From: an uncultured Lachnospiraceae bacterium
GTDB taxonomy: Bacteria; Bacillota; Clostridia; Lachnospirales; Lachnospiraceae
Assembly (NCBI GenBank): GCA_910577655.1
Contig: CAJTOW010000081.1
Span: forward strand, 1-19,823
DNA: 19,823 nucleotides
Direction: 5' to 3'
A program made the translations under genes and the position numbers. Under the pieces are notes generated by a model. The model had not been told where the DNA came from, made no database searches, and worked only from the letters and a program-made list of their open reading frames with translations. Below are positions 6,953 to 14,987 of this stretch, piece by piece; the stretch's first letter is position 1, and every line of letters starts with the position of its first letter.

Positions 6953-7786
6953 TCAGTGGAGCGGCAGCTTCTTCAATTGTTCAACCGTATAAGTAACCGC
7001 AGTCTCCACCGGCAGCCGTTCGATACTGGAGGCTGCCACAAAACCCACTGCGCAGGTTGAGGCCATCACCTTTCCCACATCCTCCGGCGTTACAATCGGT
7101 CCACCATGGCAGACCGGTATAATATCCGGTTTTACTGCTTTCGCTGCTGAAAGTATTTCCTGCGTTTTTTCTATCGCCACTTCCAGGGGATTCGCCTTTT
7201 TTACTCCTACATCCCCTCCCGCGGTCAGCCCCACGTGGGACACGATTATATCCACATCCGCCTCTGCCAGGATTCTGGCTTCCTCCGGATTATAACAGTA
7301 GGCCATCGTAAAAAAGCCCAGCTTTGCCGCGGTTCTCAGGCTCTCTACCTCCTTCATAAATCCCAGGCCCACCTGCTCCAGCTCCTGCCGTATGGATCCG
7401 CTCAGTTTTCCGATTGTCGGAAAATTGATCACGCCGCTGTAGCCGATTTCTGCCAGCTCCTCCAGAAATCCGCTCATGTTCCGGGTCGGATCCACTCCAT
7501 AGATTCCTGCAACTACTGGCGTATGGTTTACCATGTTGAGAATCTGGTTTTTCCCCATATCCTTTACAATCTGGTTGGCATCTCCAATGGGCAGATTCCC
7601 TGCAATAGAAGCAATACCATTCATGCGGTATTGTCCTGAATTATACACCACAATCAGATCTGCACCGCTTTTCTCCTCAAGGCGGGCAATCAGTCCATTC
7701 CCGGCAGCACATGCGATCACAGCATGGCCATCCACAATATTCTGCCGCAGGGTTTTTAATATATTTTCTTTATTTAATCGTCTCAT
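6953..7786 (-). CDS. PEP-hydrolase-like TIM-barrel protein (Tm-1 C-terminal half family)
   Basis: This is a 277-residue soluble protein of the 'phosphoenolpyruvate hydrolase family' / TIM-barrel signal transduction domain group (PF09370 type). The start at 7786 is chosen because AAAGGTGG lies 9 nt upstream; the longer open frame upstream has no family similarity. Conserved-looking segments are YNSGQYRM (48-55), VAGIYGVDPTR (92-102), NFPTIGKLSG (121-130), SHVGLTAGGDVG (183-194), HGGPI (227-231) and GFVAASSIER (248-257), consistent with beta/alpha-barrel loops. Plant Tm-1 joins this domain to a UPF0261 domain; here the UPF0261 partner is the gene 97 bp upstream. The enzymatic activity is not established, and the name should not be taken as proof of PEP hydrolysis. 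Confidence 0.85.
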   Translation of the reverse strand: MRRLNKENILKTLRQNIVDGHAVIACAAGNGLIARLEEKSGADLIVVYNSGQYRMNGIASIAGNLPIGDANQIVKDMGKNQILNMVNHTPVVAGIYGVDPTRNMSGFLEELAEIGYSGVINFPTIGKLSGSIRQELEQVGLGFMKEVESLRTAAKLGFFTMAYCYNPEEARILAEADVDIIVSHVGLTAGGDVGVKKANPLEVAIEKTQEILSAAKAVKPDIIPVCHGGPIVTPEDVGKVMASTCAVGFVAASSIERLPVETAVTYTVEQLKKLPLH

Positions 7787-7883
7787 ATCACACATCCACC
7801 TTTCCGTTTTCCGCAAGGCAGTACCAGAACCAGCGCTGGACTGCAACCACTCAGATATTCCCCAAACGGTTACGCCGGACCAT

Positions 7884-9089
7884 CTATGACAGATGAGAAA
7901 CCAGTTCCGACACAACCGCCTGACCAAATTCCTCATCATTGATATGAACATCCAGACAACGTACATTCAGCCTTGTATCTGCATTCTGTTTCAGGGTTTC
8001 AACAAAGGCAGTATCTGCCTCCTGATCATAAAACACGCCGCCCTCCTTATTAACAGAGGAAAATCCTTTCATCGGTATCAGCACGCTGCACATTCCTTTT
8101 TCTGGTCTCAGACGCTCTGCAAACAATTGTCCCAGTATCTCCATCTCTTTTCTGTCTGCCCTCATTTTTACTGAGCTGGGACTATGCCTGTACAGGACAC
8201 GCTCTCTCTGCCAGGGCTGCAGCGTATCCTCCGAAGACAGATTGATCATCTCCAGAGCACCTGGAACCACAACATAAGGGATCCCCATCTCTACCGCGCC
8301 ACGCAGCCGCCAGGGCCCTACACCATAGATGCCCCCGGCAATCTCATCTGCCAGTTCACTGGTGGTTACATCCAGCACACCGCAAAAGCAGCCCTCCCGA
8401 ATCATTTTCTCCATAATTCTGCCGCCGGAGCTTCCCCGTGCATGGAAAATCAGAACCTCAAATCCCATCTTCTGCAGCAATCTGTTACAAGTCTCCACGC
8501 AAGGAGTAGTCACCCCAAAACCGGTAATCGCCACCGCCCGTTTCTCTGACGGGTACAGCATCTTAGTCTGTGTCAATCCATGAATCACCTGTGCGGCCTG
8601 CCGCATTCCATGTCGGGTAAAAAAGTTCAGGTTCTGGATATCGACTACTGGATTGATCAGTATAATATCCTCCCCCTGCAAATACGGCAGTGTATTTCCC
8701 GAAGCCATAGTTGTCAGGATTACTTTCGGAAATCCAAAGGGCAATTCCCGCATGGCAGCACTGGCCAGTGTACAGCCGCCGGAACCACCTATAGCAATCA
8801 TGCCTTCCATCCGGTTCTCCTGAAACAATCTGCGGGTTACCGCCTGCAGGCCCTTTATCATATACGCACTTGCTTCGGACCGGGTTTTCGCTCTGCCGAT
8901 CTCTTCCCTGTATGGTCCCATGACCGTTTCCCGGTCGACCTCCACGCCCTCCGGGCTTGGTTTTAAAATGCCGGTATCAATCAGCGCTACCCGGTGCCCC
9001 AGCAGCTCAATCTCCTTTTTCAGGAAAAATGCTTCCTCCTTTTTGGTATCCATTGTCGCGCATAAATAGATGGCTCTCTCTTTATCCAT
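7884..9089 (-). CDS. UPF0261 / Tm-1-like ATP-binding domain protein
   Basis: This is a 401-residue soluble protein, the usual length for UPF0261. The start at 9089 has a GGGGGGTG site just upstream. The N-terminus IYLCATMDTKKEEAFFLK is the family hallmark, followed by LIDTGILKPSP (37-46), the glycine-rich GGSGG (101-105), TTMASGN (126-132), GVTTPC (192-197), HARGSSGG (216-223) and LDVTTSELADEIAGG (about 239-253). The homologous N-terminal half of tomato Tm-1 binds ATP and inhibits tomato mosaic virus replication, but the ancestral bacterial role is metabolic and unknown. The gene lies 45 bp after the TRAP permease and just before the TIM-barrel partner, so the pair very likely act together in the cytoplasm. 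Confidence 0.88.
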   Translation of the reverse strand: MDKERAIYLCATMDTKKEEAFFLKKEIELLGHRVALIDTGILKPSPEGVEVDRETVMGPYREEIGRAKTRSEASAYMIKGLQAVTRRLFQENRMEGMIAIGGSGGCTLASAAMRELPFGFPKVILTTMASGNTLPYLQGEDIILINPVVDIQNLNFFTRHGMRQAAQVIHGLTQTKMLYPSEKRAVAITGFGVTTPCVETCNRLLQKMGFEVLIFHARGSSGGRIMEKMIREGCFCGVLDVTTSELADEIAGGIYGVGPWRLRGAVEMGIPYVVVPGALEMINLSSEDTLQPWQRERVLYRHSPSSVKMRADRKEMEILGQLFAERLRPEKGMCSVLIPMKGFSSVNKEGGVFYDQEADTAFVETLKQNADTRLNVRCLDVHINDEEFGQAVVSELVSHLS

Positions 9090-9134
9090 AGCACCCCCCA
9101 GTCCCTTTCTGCCCTGATCCGGCGGCCTTTTGCC

Positions 9135-11033
9135 CTATGCTGCCGGCTGCGGCATTTCCCGCTGAAAACGCCTGCGGTGCATCACAAACAATACCACGCA
9201 CAATGCGATACCGCAGTAATCCAATATATATACAGGAAGCAGGCAGCACAGCGCGGCGGCTCCTGCCAGCATCCTTTCCGCTGCTGTCATCTTCATCATG
9301 AAAAATCCTTCTGCCATCACAATAAACGCAAACAGGAAAATCACTACCATAACCACCGCCCAGAGCCACTGGAGGGGCGTTCCCTGGAGCAGCAAAGCAG
9401 GTCTGTAAAGAAACAGGAACGGAATCACAAATCCTGCAACTGCCAGTCTTATAGCCACAAAGCAGGTTTTTAAAAATTTGGCATTGGCCAGCCCGGAGGC
9501 AACCAGACACCCGATAGCCACGGGAGGCGTGACCGCCGACAGCTCCGCATAGTAAAATACGAAGAAATGGGCAACAATAAGCGGGACTCCAAAAGTGGTA
9601 AGTGCCGGAGCTCCCAACAGCGCGGCCAGTATATAGGCCGAACCACTGGGCATACCCATGCCGAAGATCAGACAAGTAACTGCAACCAGCACAGCTAACA
9701 GAAGCAGATTGTTCCCTGCAAGTGCCAGCGTAAACTGCGAGATCTTGGAGGGCAGCCCGGTAGCTGTCAGGATTTCCACGACACAGCCCATGGTCGCCAT
9801 AACCGCCGCGATGCCGGCCACCGACTTGCCGCCAGACTCAAAGCCCGATATAACCTTTTTTACAAAAGTCTGTACAGGGTTTTCTACTTTTCCGGTAAAC
9901 TGTTTCATCAGTCCAATCAGTATCAGACAGATCGTAGAAATGAACAACGCTTTCTGAGGCGAATAATTCATCATCATCAGCACTACCAGCAGGACAATCG
10001 GAAGAATATAGGCCAGCAGCTCACGCAGCGCCTTGCCGAATTCAGGCACAAGTTCGTCTTTTACTTTTTCATCCCCAAGCTTCAAGGCTTTAATGTACAC
10101 GCTCAATGCAATTCCAAGATAGTAGAGAACCGCCGGAGTTACGCCCACCAGAGCGATATAAATATAAGGAATGGAAGTCCAGGACGAGATAATAAATGCC
10201 GCCGCATTCATCACCGGAGGAAGGATGGCTCCTCCGGTGGATGCAGTCGCCTCACATGCGGCCGCAAATTCGGACGGATATCCCCGTTTCTTCATAAGCG
10301 GAATGGATACTGCCCCGGTCAACGTAATATTAGCTGCCACACTGCCGGTAATAGAACCGATCAGGCCACTGCTCAATACCGCCACCTGTGCACCGCCTGA
10401 CCGGACTTTCGTGCTGGCTGACATAGCCAGATCCATAATCGAGTTGATTGCCCCAAAGGATTCCATCATTCCTGCAAAAATAGTAAACAGCACAATGGTA
10501 TTTGCAGATACTGATGATAACATCCCATACATCCCTGTGAAATTTGTCGTTACATAAGTAATCAGTCTGGGGAAGCTCAATCCGCCGTGAAAAAACACCC
10601 CTGGCATATGTGCTCCATAATACCCATACAGCAGTGCGGCAATGGCAATAACCGGTATGACAATTCCCCATGTCATCTTTGTCGCGATCAGCACGACAAT
10701 CAGAAACACCAGCCCGGAAAATACTTTATCAAACGGCTGCTTCCCAAGTGCCATCTGAAACGCCATAGAATGTGTATGGATATAGAGAGAGGTCGCAATG
10801 CCGCAAAGCATGAGCGCAATGACCGCCCAGCTTTTCCATGTCAAATTTCCATTCTTCACCTTAAGCGCCTGCAGAAATATAATCACCACTGCAAATGTGA
10901 TGTGCAGGTTGATATGCTGTTCTGCGCCGAAAATCGTAAAATTGGCCGCCAAAAGATGATATATGCTCATTGTAATGGCCACAATCGACGTTATCCGGTC
11001 AATTCCAAATTCCAGCTTTGATTTTTCCGCCAT
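9135..11033 (-). CDS. TRAP transporter fused permease (TAXI type, DctQM fusion)
   Basis: This is a 632-residue membrane protein. The start MAEKSKLEFGIDR at 11033 is preferred because GGAAGGGAAGG lies upstream; a longer frame from 11087 has no comparable site. Four N-terminal helices (IASIVAITMSIYHLL onwards) correspond to the small DctQ-like subunit. The rest is the 12-helix DctM-like subunit, with GLIGSITGSVAANITLTGAVSIPLMK, GAILPPVMNAAAFI and FGMGMPSGSAYILAALLGAPAL. This 4+12 TM fusion is characteristic of TAXI TRAP systems, which use an ion gradient to import a substrate captured by an extracytoplasmic receptor. The receptor gene lies 92 bp upstream. TAXI systems often carry dicarboxylates, but the substrate here is unknown. 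Confidence 0.92.
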   Translation of the reverse strand: MAEKSKLEFGIDRITSIVAITMSIYHLLAANFTIFGAEQHINLHITFAVVIIFLQALKVKNGNLTWKSWAVIALMLCGIATSLYIHTHSMAFQMALGKQPFDKVFSGLVFLIVVLIATKMTWGIVIPVIAIAALLYGYYGAHMPGVFFHGGLSFPRLITYVTTNFTGMYGMLSSVSANTIVLFTIFAGMMESFGAINSIMDLAMSASTKVRSGGAQVAVLSSGLIGSITGSVAANITLTGAVSIPLMKKRGYPSEFAAACEATASTGGAILPPVMNAAAFIISSWTSIPYIYIALVGVTPAVLYYLGIALSVYIKALKLGDEKVKDELVPEFGKALRELLAYILPIVLLVVLMMMNYSPQKALFISTICLILIGLMKQFTGKVENPVQTFVKKVISGFESGGKSVAGIAAVMATMGCVVEILTATGLPSKISQFTLALAGNNLLLLAVLVAVTCLIFGMGMPSGSAYILAALLGAPALTTFGVPLIVAHFFVFYYAELSAVTPPVAIGCLVASGLANAKFLKTCFVAIRLAVAGFVIPFLFLYRPALLLQGTPLQWLWAVVMVVIFLFAFIVMAEGFFMMKMTAAERMLAGAAALCCLLPVYILDYCGIALCVVLFVMHRRRFQREMPQPAA

Positions 11034-11125
11034 TCCGATACCTTCCCTTCCGTATTTTGCAGTTGTCACTCTCTTGATTTCATTCACTTTTCATGCCTGT
11101 AACTGTCCGTCACTCTCGCAGTTAC

Positions 11126-12193
11126 TCACTCTCCATATACGGTAAACCGGTCTTCCCAAAGCCCCGCTTCCTTTAAGGCCTTTGCGGCTCCCGGATGGAA
11201 CGGTACGCTCTCCACGCATACGGCGGACGCAACCTCTTTGAAGGCATCAAAATAAGCAGATATCTGTTTTAACTCTTCGATGCGATCAATCGTGCTTTTC
11301 GTGTAGGTATAAACAACGTCCTCCGGTACCTCAGAACTGAATACAATCACTCCGGAATTTGCCGCCGCATAAACTTCATCCCCCTCAGGAATCGTGGCAA
11401 TCTCATTGTGGGTAAGAGTCCCGATCCCCACGCCATCATTCATACTCCGCACTTTCTCTGCAATCTCCTGATCCATATTCAAAGCCCGGATAGGTTTCGA
11501 CGCTTCAATCTCAATGATTCCGGAAATCGGACTTCCATTGGCATAAGAACCCACAAACGCATCGATCCGGCCGTCCTTTAATGCTGTATATCCCTCAGAC
11601 CATGTAAAATAATCGATATTTACCTGATCCATCAGTCCATAGGCCTCCAGCACCATGTTCAGAACAGTAGTGGAGCTTGATGCTGCCGGCGGCAGCCCGA
11701 TATGCTTTCCTGCCAGATCCTCATATGTCTTGATATCAGAAGAATCCAGTACCACAACCGGAAGATCCCATGATACAAACCCAAATGCCTGAAGCATATA
11801 TTCCTTTTCCACGGGTTTTTCAAATGGGGCTTCACCGTTCACAGCGTTAACCAGATCTACGGTTCCCGAATAGCCTCCCTGAATATCACCGGATTCAATC
11901 AGATAAATGATCTCCGCTCCCCCGCTGGTGGTCACTGTGGATGTCCTTAAATCTGTATTGGAATTGACAACTGAGGAAATCGCTTCTACTACTACATTAT
12001 CCGTTCCCCCCGTTGAACCTGTTCCGAGACTGATGATCCCACTGCCGGAAGTGCCAGAGGCTGCCGCTGTCTCCGTCCCGGAAGAATCGGCCGCCGCCGT
12101 TGAAGCAGGGGCTGGAGCAGTATTTGAGGAACATCCTGCAAGGAGAGCTGACACCAGAATCGCTGCACTGAATAATGCCATTGTTTTTTTCAT
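11126..12193 (-). CDS. TAXI family TRAP transporter solute receptor (lipoprotein)
   Basis: This is a 355-residue extracytoplasmic substrate-binding protein. The start has GGAGG 6 nt upstream. The signal sequence ends in lipobox LAGC with Cys21, so the protein is lipid-anchored, as expected in a Gram-positive cell. An Ala/Ser/Thr-rich linker follows (about residues 22-50). The binding domain begins with ISLGTGSTGGTDN, a form of the TAXI GTGSTGG signature. Other family features are FGFVSWDLPVVVLDSSDIKTYEDLAGKHIGLPP in pieces and FTWSEGYTALKDGRIDAFVG. The C-terminus (AAKALKEAGLWEDRFTVYGE) is typical. It is the first gene of the operon and feeds the fused permease downstream. Confidence 0.92.
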   Translation of the reverse strand: MKKTMALFSAAILVSALLAGCSSNTAPAPASTAAADSSGTETAAASGTSGSGIISLGTGSTGGTDNVVVEAISSVVNSNTDLRTSTVTTSGGAEIIYLIESGDIQGGYSGTVDLVNAVNGEAPFEKPVEKEYMLQAFGFVSWDLPVVVLDSSDIKTYEDLAGKHIGLPPAASSSTTVLNMVLEAYGLMDQVNIDYFTWSEGYTALKDGRIDAFVGSYANGSPISGIIEIEASKPIRALNMDQEIAEKVRSMNDGVGIGTLTHNEIATIPEGDEVYAAANSGVIVFSSEVPEDVVYTYTKSTIDRIEELKQISAYFDAFKEVASAVCVESVPFHPGAAKALKEAGLWEDRFTVYGE

Positions 12194-12245
12194 AAGATAC
12201 CTCCATTTGTGAATTTTTACCTGTAACTAATGCTTTGTAAGAAGA

Positions 12246-12274
12246 ATCATATACTATTTTTTCTTATCAGTCAA
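12246..12274 (-). promoter_or_regulatory. Promoter of the TRAP/Tm-1 operon
   Basis: On the minus strand, TTGACT (12274-12269) and TATGAT (12251-12246) are separated by exactly 17 bp. The expected transcript starts about 45 bp upstream of the receptor gene. ATACYAT repeats touch both hexamers. Confidence 0.75.
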
Positions 12275-12320
12275 TACCATTTTTGATTTTAGTATACTAT
12301 TTTACAAAATCAAATACCAT
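12251..12320. promoter_or_regulatory. Four phased ATACYAT direct repeats, likely operator
   Basis: Read on the plus strand, ATACTAT (12251-12257), ATACCAT (12274-12280), ATACTAT (12294-12300) and ATACCAT (12314-12320) are in the same orientation. Each is followed by an AT-rich run. Start-to-start distances are 23, 20 and 20 bp, close to two helical turns. The array covers the operon promoter. The upstream GntR/FCD gene is the natural candidate for the binding protein, by inference. Confidence 0.6.
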
Positions 12321-12391
12321 ATTTGTCGTTTATCCAGGCCCTTCTGGCTGTGGATCCTCCCGCAGTGATGGATAATTATTCCAATCAGAAA

Positions 12392-12420
12392 TAAAAAAAG
12401 AGCTGCCTGGTCAGCAGCTG
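12392..12420 (-). terminator. Intrinsic terminator of the GntR gene
   Basis: On the minus strand, immediately past the stop codon, the stem AGCTGC / GCAGCT with a 7-nt loop is followed by CTTTTTTTA. It separates the regulator transcript from the TRAP operon. Confidence 0.8.
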
Positions 12421-12427
12421 CTTTCTG

Positions 12428-13102
12428 TCATGTCTCATTGGATATCCCCTGAAACAAACCAATATTCACATCTTTCAACATATGGAAACGCTGGTCATGC
12501 TTTACAATCACCTTAACCAGCTCTTCTTCATTTCTTTCATATAACGCCCGCATAATTGCCTTATGCTGGCGATATTGCTCTTCCGGGGTTTCAACCTGAC
12601 AATATTTGCACGCCTGCATAAACTCCATTTTTAAATAGAGTCCCCGCTGCAGCTCATATAATTCATTATTTTTACTGATTTTGCTCAGTTCCAAATGAAA
12701 CGCGCAGTTCATACGGATCCGCGCTGCTACATTGTTTTGTTCAGCCGCTTTCTGACATTCCTCCAGATATTGTTCCATAATGGAAAAATCATAATTGCTG
12801 CCATGAAAAACCGCCAGACGCGCGGCCAGCACATCCAGGGCAATCCGTACCAGTCCTGTCTCTCTTACCCGGTCATTACTGAATGTCGCGACCTCTGCAA
12901 AACGGTTGGGATATACATTTACAATCCCGTCGCTGGCCAAACGCTTAATCGCCTCACGAATAGGCGTTCTGCTGATTCCAAACTGTTTGGCAATTTTGGC
13001 TTCCGGAATCCTGTCTCCCGGCTTTATCTCCATTGATAATATCATATCTCTCAAGTGCAGATACACTGTATCACTCATCGCTACATTCTGCCCCTGCTCC
13101 AT
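12428..13102 (-). CDS. GntR family regulator, FCD subfamily
   Basis: This is a 224-residue protein. The start MEQGQNVAMSD at 13102 is preferred because AAGGAGA lies 8 nt upstream; an in-frame ATG at 13126 would itself span that site. Residues about 10-75 form the GntR winged helix: VYLHLRDMILSMEIKPGDRI, then AKIAKQFGISRTPIREAIKR with the recognition helix, then the wing GIVNVYPNRFAEV. The remainder is helical and FCD-like (VRETGLVRIALDVLAARLAV, NCAFHLELSKISKNNELY and EEELVKVIVKHDQRFHML), with His/Asp positions that often bind a metal and a carboxylate effector. It lies upstream of the TRAP operon in the same direction but ends at its own terminator. It probably responds to the transported acid. 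Confidence 0.9.
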   Translation of the reverse strand: MEQGQNVAMSDTVYLHLRDMILSMEIKPGDRIPEAKIAKQFGISRTPIREAIKRLASDGIVNVYPNRFAEVATFSNDRVRETGLVRIALDVLAARLAVFHGSNYDFSIMEQYLEECQKAAEQNNVAARIRMNCAFHLELSKISKNNELYELQRGLYLKMEFMQACKYCQVETPEEQYRQHKAIMRALYERNEEELVKVIVKHDQRFHMLKDVNIGLFQGISNET

Positions 13103-13163
13103 CCATTTTCTCTCCTTCCCCTGCATTTGTCCGCAAAAATGCTCGTTTTCACAGTACCTTCCT

Positions 13164-13193
13164 ATTCTACCATTAAACCTTTACAGCAGACAA
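13164..13193 (-). promoter_or_regulatory. Promoter of the GntR regulator gene
   Basis: On the minus strand, TTGTCT (13193-13188) and TAGAAT (13169-13164) are separated by 18 bp. The start codon is about 60 bp downstream. Confidence 0.5.
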
Positions 13194-13230
13194 GTCATTT
13201 TACAAATTCCAGACAGCAAGATGTAACCGT

Positions 13231-13250
13231 TTATAACAGTTTATAACAGT
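13231..13250. repeat. Tandem TTATAACAGT repeat
   Basis: TTATAACAGT occurs twice in tandem, preceded by GTAACCG and followed by TCAA. This makes it a relative of the GTAACAGTTCA elements near 3732 and 5483. Confidence 0.5.
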
Positions 13251-13263
13251 TCAAACAGCCAAA

Positions 13264-13376
13264 AAAGGGACTGTGGAAAAAGTCAGGGCCTTCTGCGGGA
13301 AGACAACAAACTGATACAGAAAATCGGTAACAGTTGTTTTCTTAAATCGCAGAAAGGACTTTTTCACAGCCCCTTT
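13264..13376 (-). terminator. Long hairpin repeat, likely gdhA terminator
   Basis: The outer arms AAAGGGACTGTGGAAAAAGTC (13264-13284; first and last bases may fray) and GACTTTTTCACAGCCCCTTT (13357-13376) pair with few mismatches. Inner arms TTCTGCG / CGCAGAA and AAGACAAC / GTTGTTTTCTT continue the stem. On the minus strand the hairpin ends in TTTTTT, so it can end gdhA transcripts. A relative lies at 15048-15118, on the other side of gdhA. Confidence 0.65.
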
Positions 13377-13390
13377 CGCTGTGGCGTCTT

Positions 13391-13412
13391 AATGAATTTT
13401 CAAACACGCTCT
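13391..13412. repeat. Isolated terminus of the MITE-like repeat
   Basis: AATGAATTTTCAAACACGCTCT matches the right terminus of the full element at 2734-2895, including the inverted-repeat end ACGCTCT. The rest of the element is absent; the adjoining sequence is the hairpin repeat 13264-13376. It is either a remnant or a shortened derivative. Confidence 0.7.
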
Positions 13413-13426
13413 AATCCGGATAATAC

Positions 13427-14761
13427 CTACACAACCCCCTGTGCAATCATAGCATCCACAACCTTCTCAAATCCGGCAATATTAGCACCAGCCACATAAT
13501 TGCCTGGTACGCCGTAGCGCTCTGCGGCGTCGGCTGCCTTGGCGAAGATGCCGACCATGATATCATGCAGCTTCTCGTCTACCTCCTCAAAGCTCCAGGA
13601 AAGTCTCAGGGAGTTCTGGCTCTGCTCCAGTCCGGAGGTTGCCACGCCGCCGGCATTGGCTGCCTTGCCAGGCATGAAGAGGATCTTCTTCTCCACAAAC
13701 AGATCCGTGGCTTCTCTGGTGGACGGCATATTGGCGCCCTCTGCTACTGCAAAGCAGCCATTAGCCAGAAGGGTTTTTGCATCCTCCAGGTTCAGCTCGT
13801 TCTGGGTAGCGCAGGGAAGTGCGATGTCGCAGGGGATGGTCCAGATGCCCTTGCCCTCGGTGTATACGGCTGTGGGTACTGCGTCCACGTACTCTTTGAT
13901 CCGGCCGCGGCGGACTTCCTTGATCTCCTTGACCACATCCAGCTTGATGCCGTCTTTATCATAGATGTATCCGTTGGAATCGCTGAGAGCTACGACCTTT
14001 GCACCAAGCTGCTGTGCCTTCTCCACAGCGTAGATAGCCACATTGCCGGAACCAGATACTACCACGGTCTTGCCGGCCAGCTCCTTGCCGTTCTTCTTGA
14101 GCATCTCATCCAGAATGTAGATCAGGCCGTAGCCGGTAGCCTGGGTTCTTACCAGAGAACCGCCAAAGGTCAGCCCCTTGCCGGTGAGGACGCCTTCATA
14201 CAGACCTGTAAGTCTCTTGTACTGTCCGAACAGGAAGCCGACTTCTCTTGCACCTACGCCGATATCTCCGGCCGGGACATCGGTATCCTTGCCGATATGA
14301 CGGTACAGCTCAGTCATGAAGCTCTGGCAGAAGGCCATGACTTCCCGGTCTGACTTGCCCTTGGGGTCAAAGTTGGAACCGCCCTTGCCACCGCCCATGG
14401 GCAGTCCGGTCAGGGAGTTTTTAAGAACCTGCTCAAAGCCCAGGAACTTCAGGATGCTCTGGTTTACGGAAGGATGCAGCCGCAGGCCGCCCTTGTAGGG
14501 ACCGATGGCGCTGTTGAACTGGACACGGTAGCCCTTGTTCACCTGGATATTGCCCTTGTCATCCACCCACGGCACACGGAAGGAAATGATCCGCTCCGGC
14601 TCAACGAAACGCTCCAGAACACCGGCCTTGCGGTATTTCTCTTCATTGGCGTCAATCACCAGCTTTAAGGAATCCAGAACCTCCTTGACTGCCTGGTGAA
14701 ACTCCGGCTCACCGGGATTCTGCTCTACTACTTTTGCGTAAATTTCATCAACATAAGACAT
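13427..14761 (-). CDS. gdhA: Glutamate dehydrogenase, probably NADP-specific
   Basis: This is a 444-residue enzyme, the standard length for the hexameric bacterial class. It interconverts 2-oxoglutarate plus ammonia and glutamate in the cytoplasm. The start MSYVDEIYAK at 14761 follows AGGAGG. Glutamate-site lysines lie at K90 (GPYKGGLR), K114 (VLKNSL) and K126 (LPMGGGKGGSNFDP), and the catalytic Asp is in PAGDIGVGAREVG. The nucleotide fold is VVSGSGNVAIYAV. The loop after it reads ALSDSNGYI; a Ser-Asp-Ser at this position is usual in NADP enzymes, while the NAD enzyme of Clostridium symbiosum differs here. That points to an assimilatory role, by inference. The C-terminus (NIAGFEKVVDAMIAQGVV) is complete. 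The gene has its own promoter, an attenuator-like leader and a hairpin terminator. Confidence 0.96.
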   Translation of the reverse strand: MSYVDEIYAKVVEQNPGEPEFHQAVKEVLDSLKLVIDANEEKYRKAGVLERFVEPERIISFRVPWVDDKGNIQVNKGYRVQFNSAIGPYKGGLRLHPSVNQSILKFLGFEQVLKNSLTGLPMGGGKGGSNFDPKGKSDREVMAFCQSFMTELYRHIGKDTDVPAGDIGVGAREVGFLFGQYKRLTGLYEGVLTGKGLTFGGSLVRTQATGYGLIYILDEMLKKNGKELAGKTVVVSGSGNVAIYAVEKAQQLGAKVVALSDSNGYIYDKDGIKLDVVKEIKEVRRGRIKEYVDAVPTAVYTEGKGIWTIPCDIALPCATQNELNLEDAKTLLANGCFAVAEGANMPSTREATDLFVEKKILFMPGKAANAGGVATSGLEQSQNSLRLSWSFEEVDEKLHDIMVGIFAKAADAAERYGVPGNYVAGANIAGFEKVVDAMIAQGVV

Positions 14762-14931
14762 CTGTATGATCCTCCTTTTTGTGATGTGCGTGGGGAGCAC
14801 ATTCTGATATGCGTTTATATTTGTTACTACTGTTCTCTGGTCCGGTCCGTTTCATACATGACGGAACTGGGTTTTTCCTTTCAATGGCACCAGCCCCCGG
14901 CTCCCGGACGCTTACTCCTTCTGCCAAAAAG

Positions 14932-14970
14932 GCAAAGAACCCCCGCTGTTCCCAGCAGGAGCCCCTTTGC
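14932..14970 (-). promoter_or_regulatory. Terminator-like hairpin in the gdhA leader (possible attenuator)
   Basis: On the minus strand the stem GCAAAG / CTTTGC (14970-14965 with 14937-14932) encloses CCTGCTG / CAGCGGG and is followed by CTTTTTGG. It begins only about 10 nt after the predicted start of transcription. Inside it, GGCTCC can instead pair with GGGAGCC (14905-14899), so two mutually exclusive folds are possible. I do not recognise a known riboswitch class here. Confidence 0.5.
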
Positions 14971-14987
14971 TCTTGACTTTCTTAAGA

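Noticed and set aside
6953..7966. Longer start for the TIM-barrel gene, adding 60 residues
   Set aside because: The added residues are Trp/Arg/Cys-rich, unlike the family, and AAAGGTGG is placed correctly for the start at 7786.
13565..14353. 262-residue open frame on the plus strand
   Set aside because: It is antisense to gdhA, whose frame is unmistakable and complete.
14827..14859. Ten-codon upstream frame in the gdhA leader (MYETDRTREQ)
   Set aside because: No ribosome binding site at a suitable distance and no run of one amino acid that would suggest leader-peptide attenuation. Probably chance.
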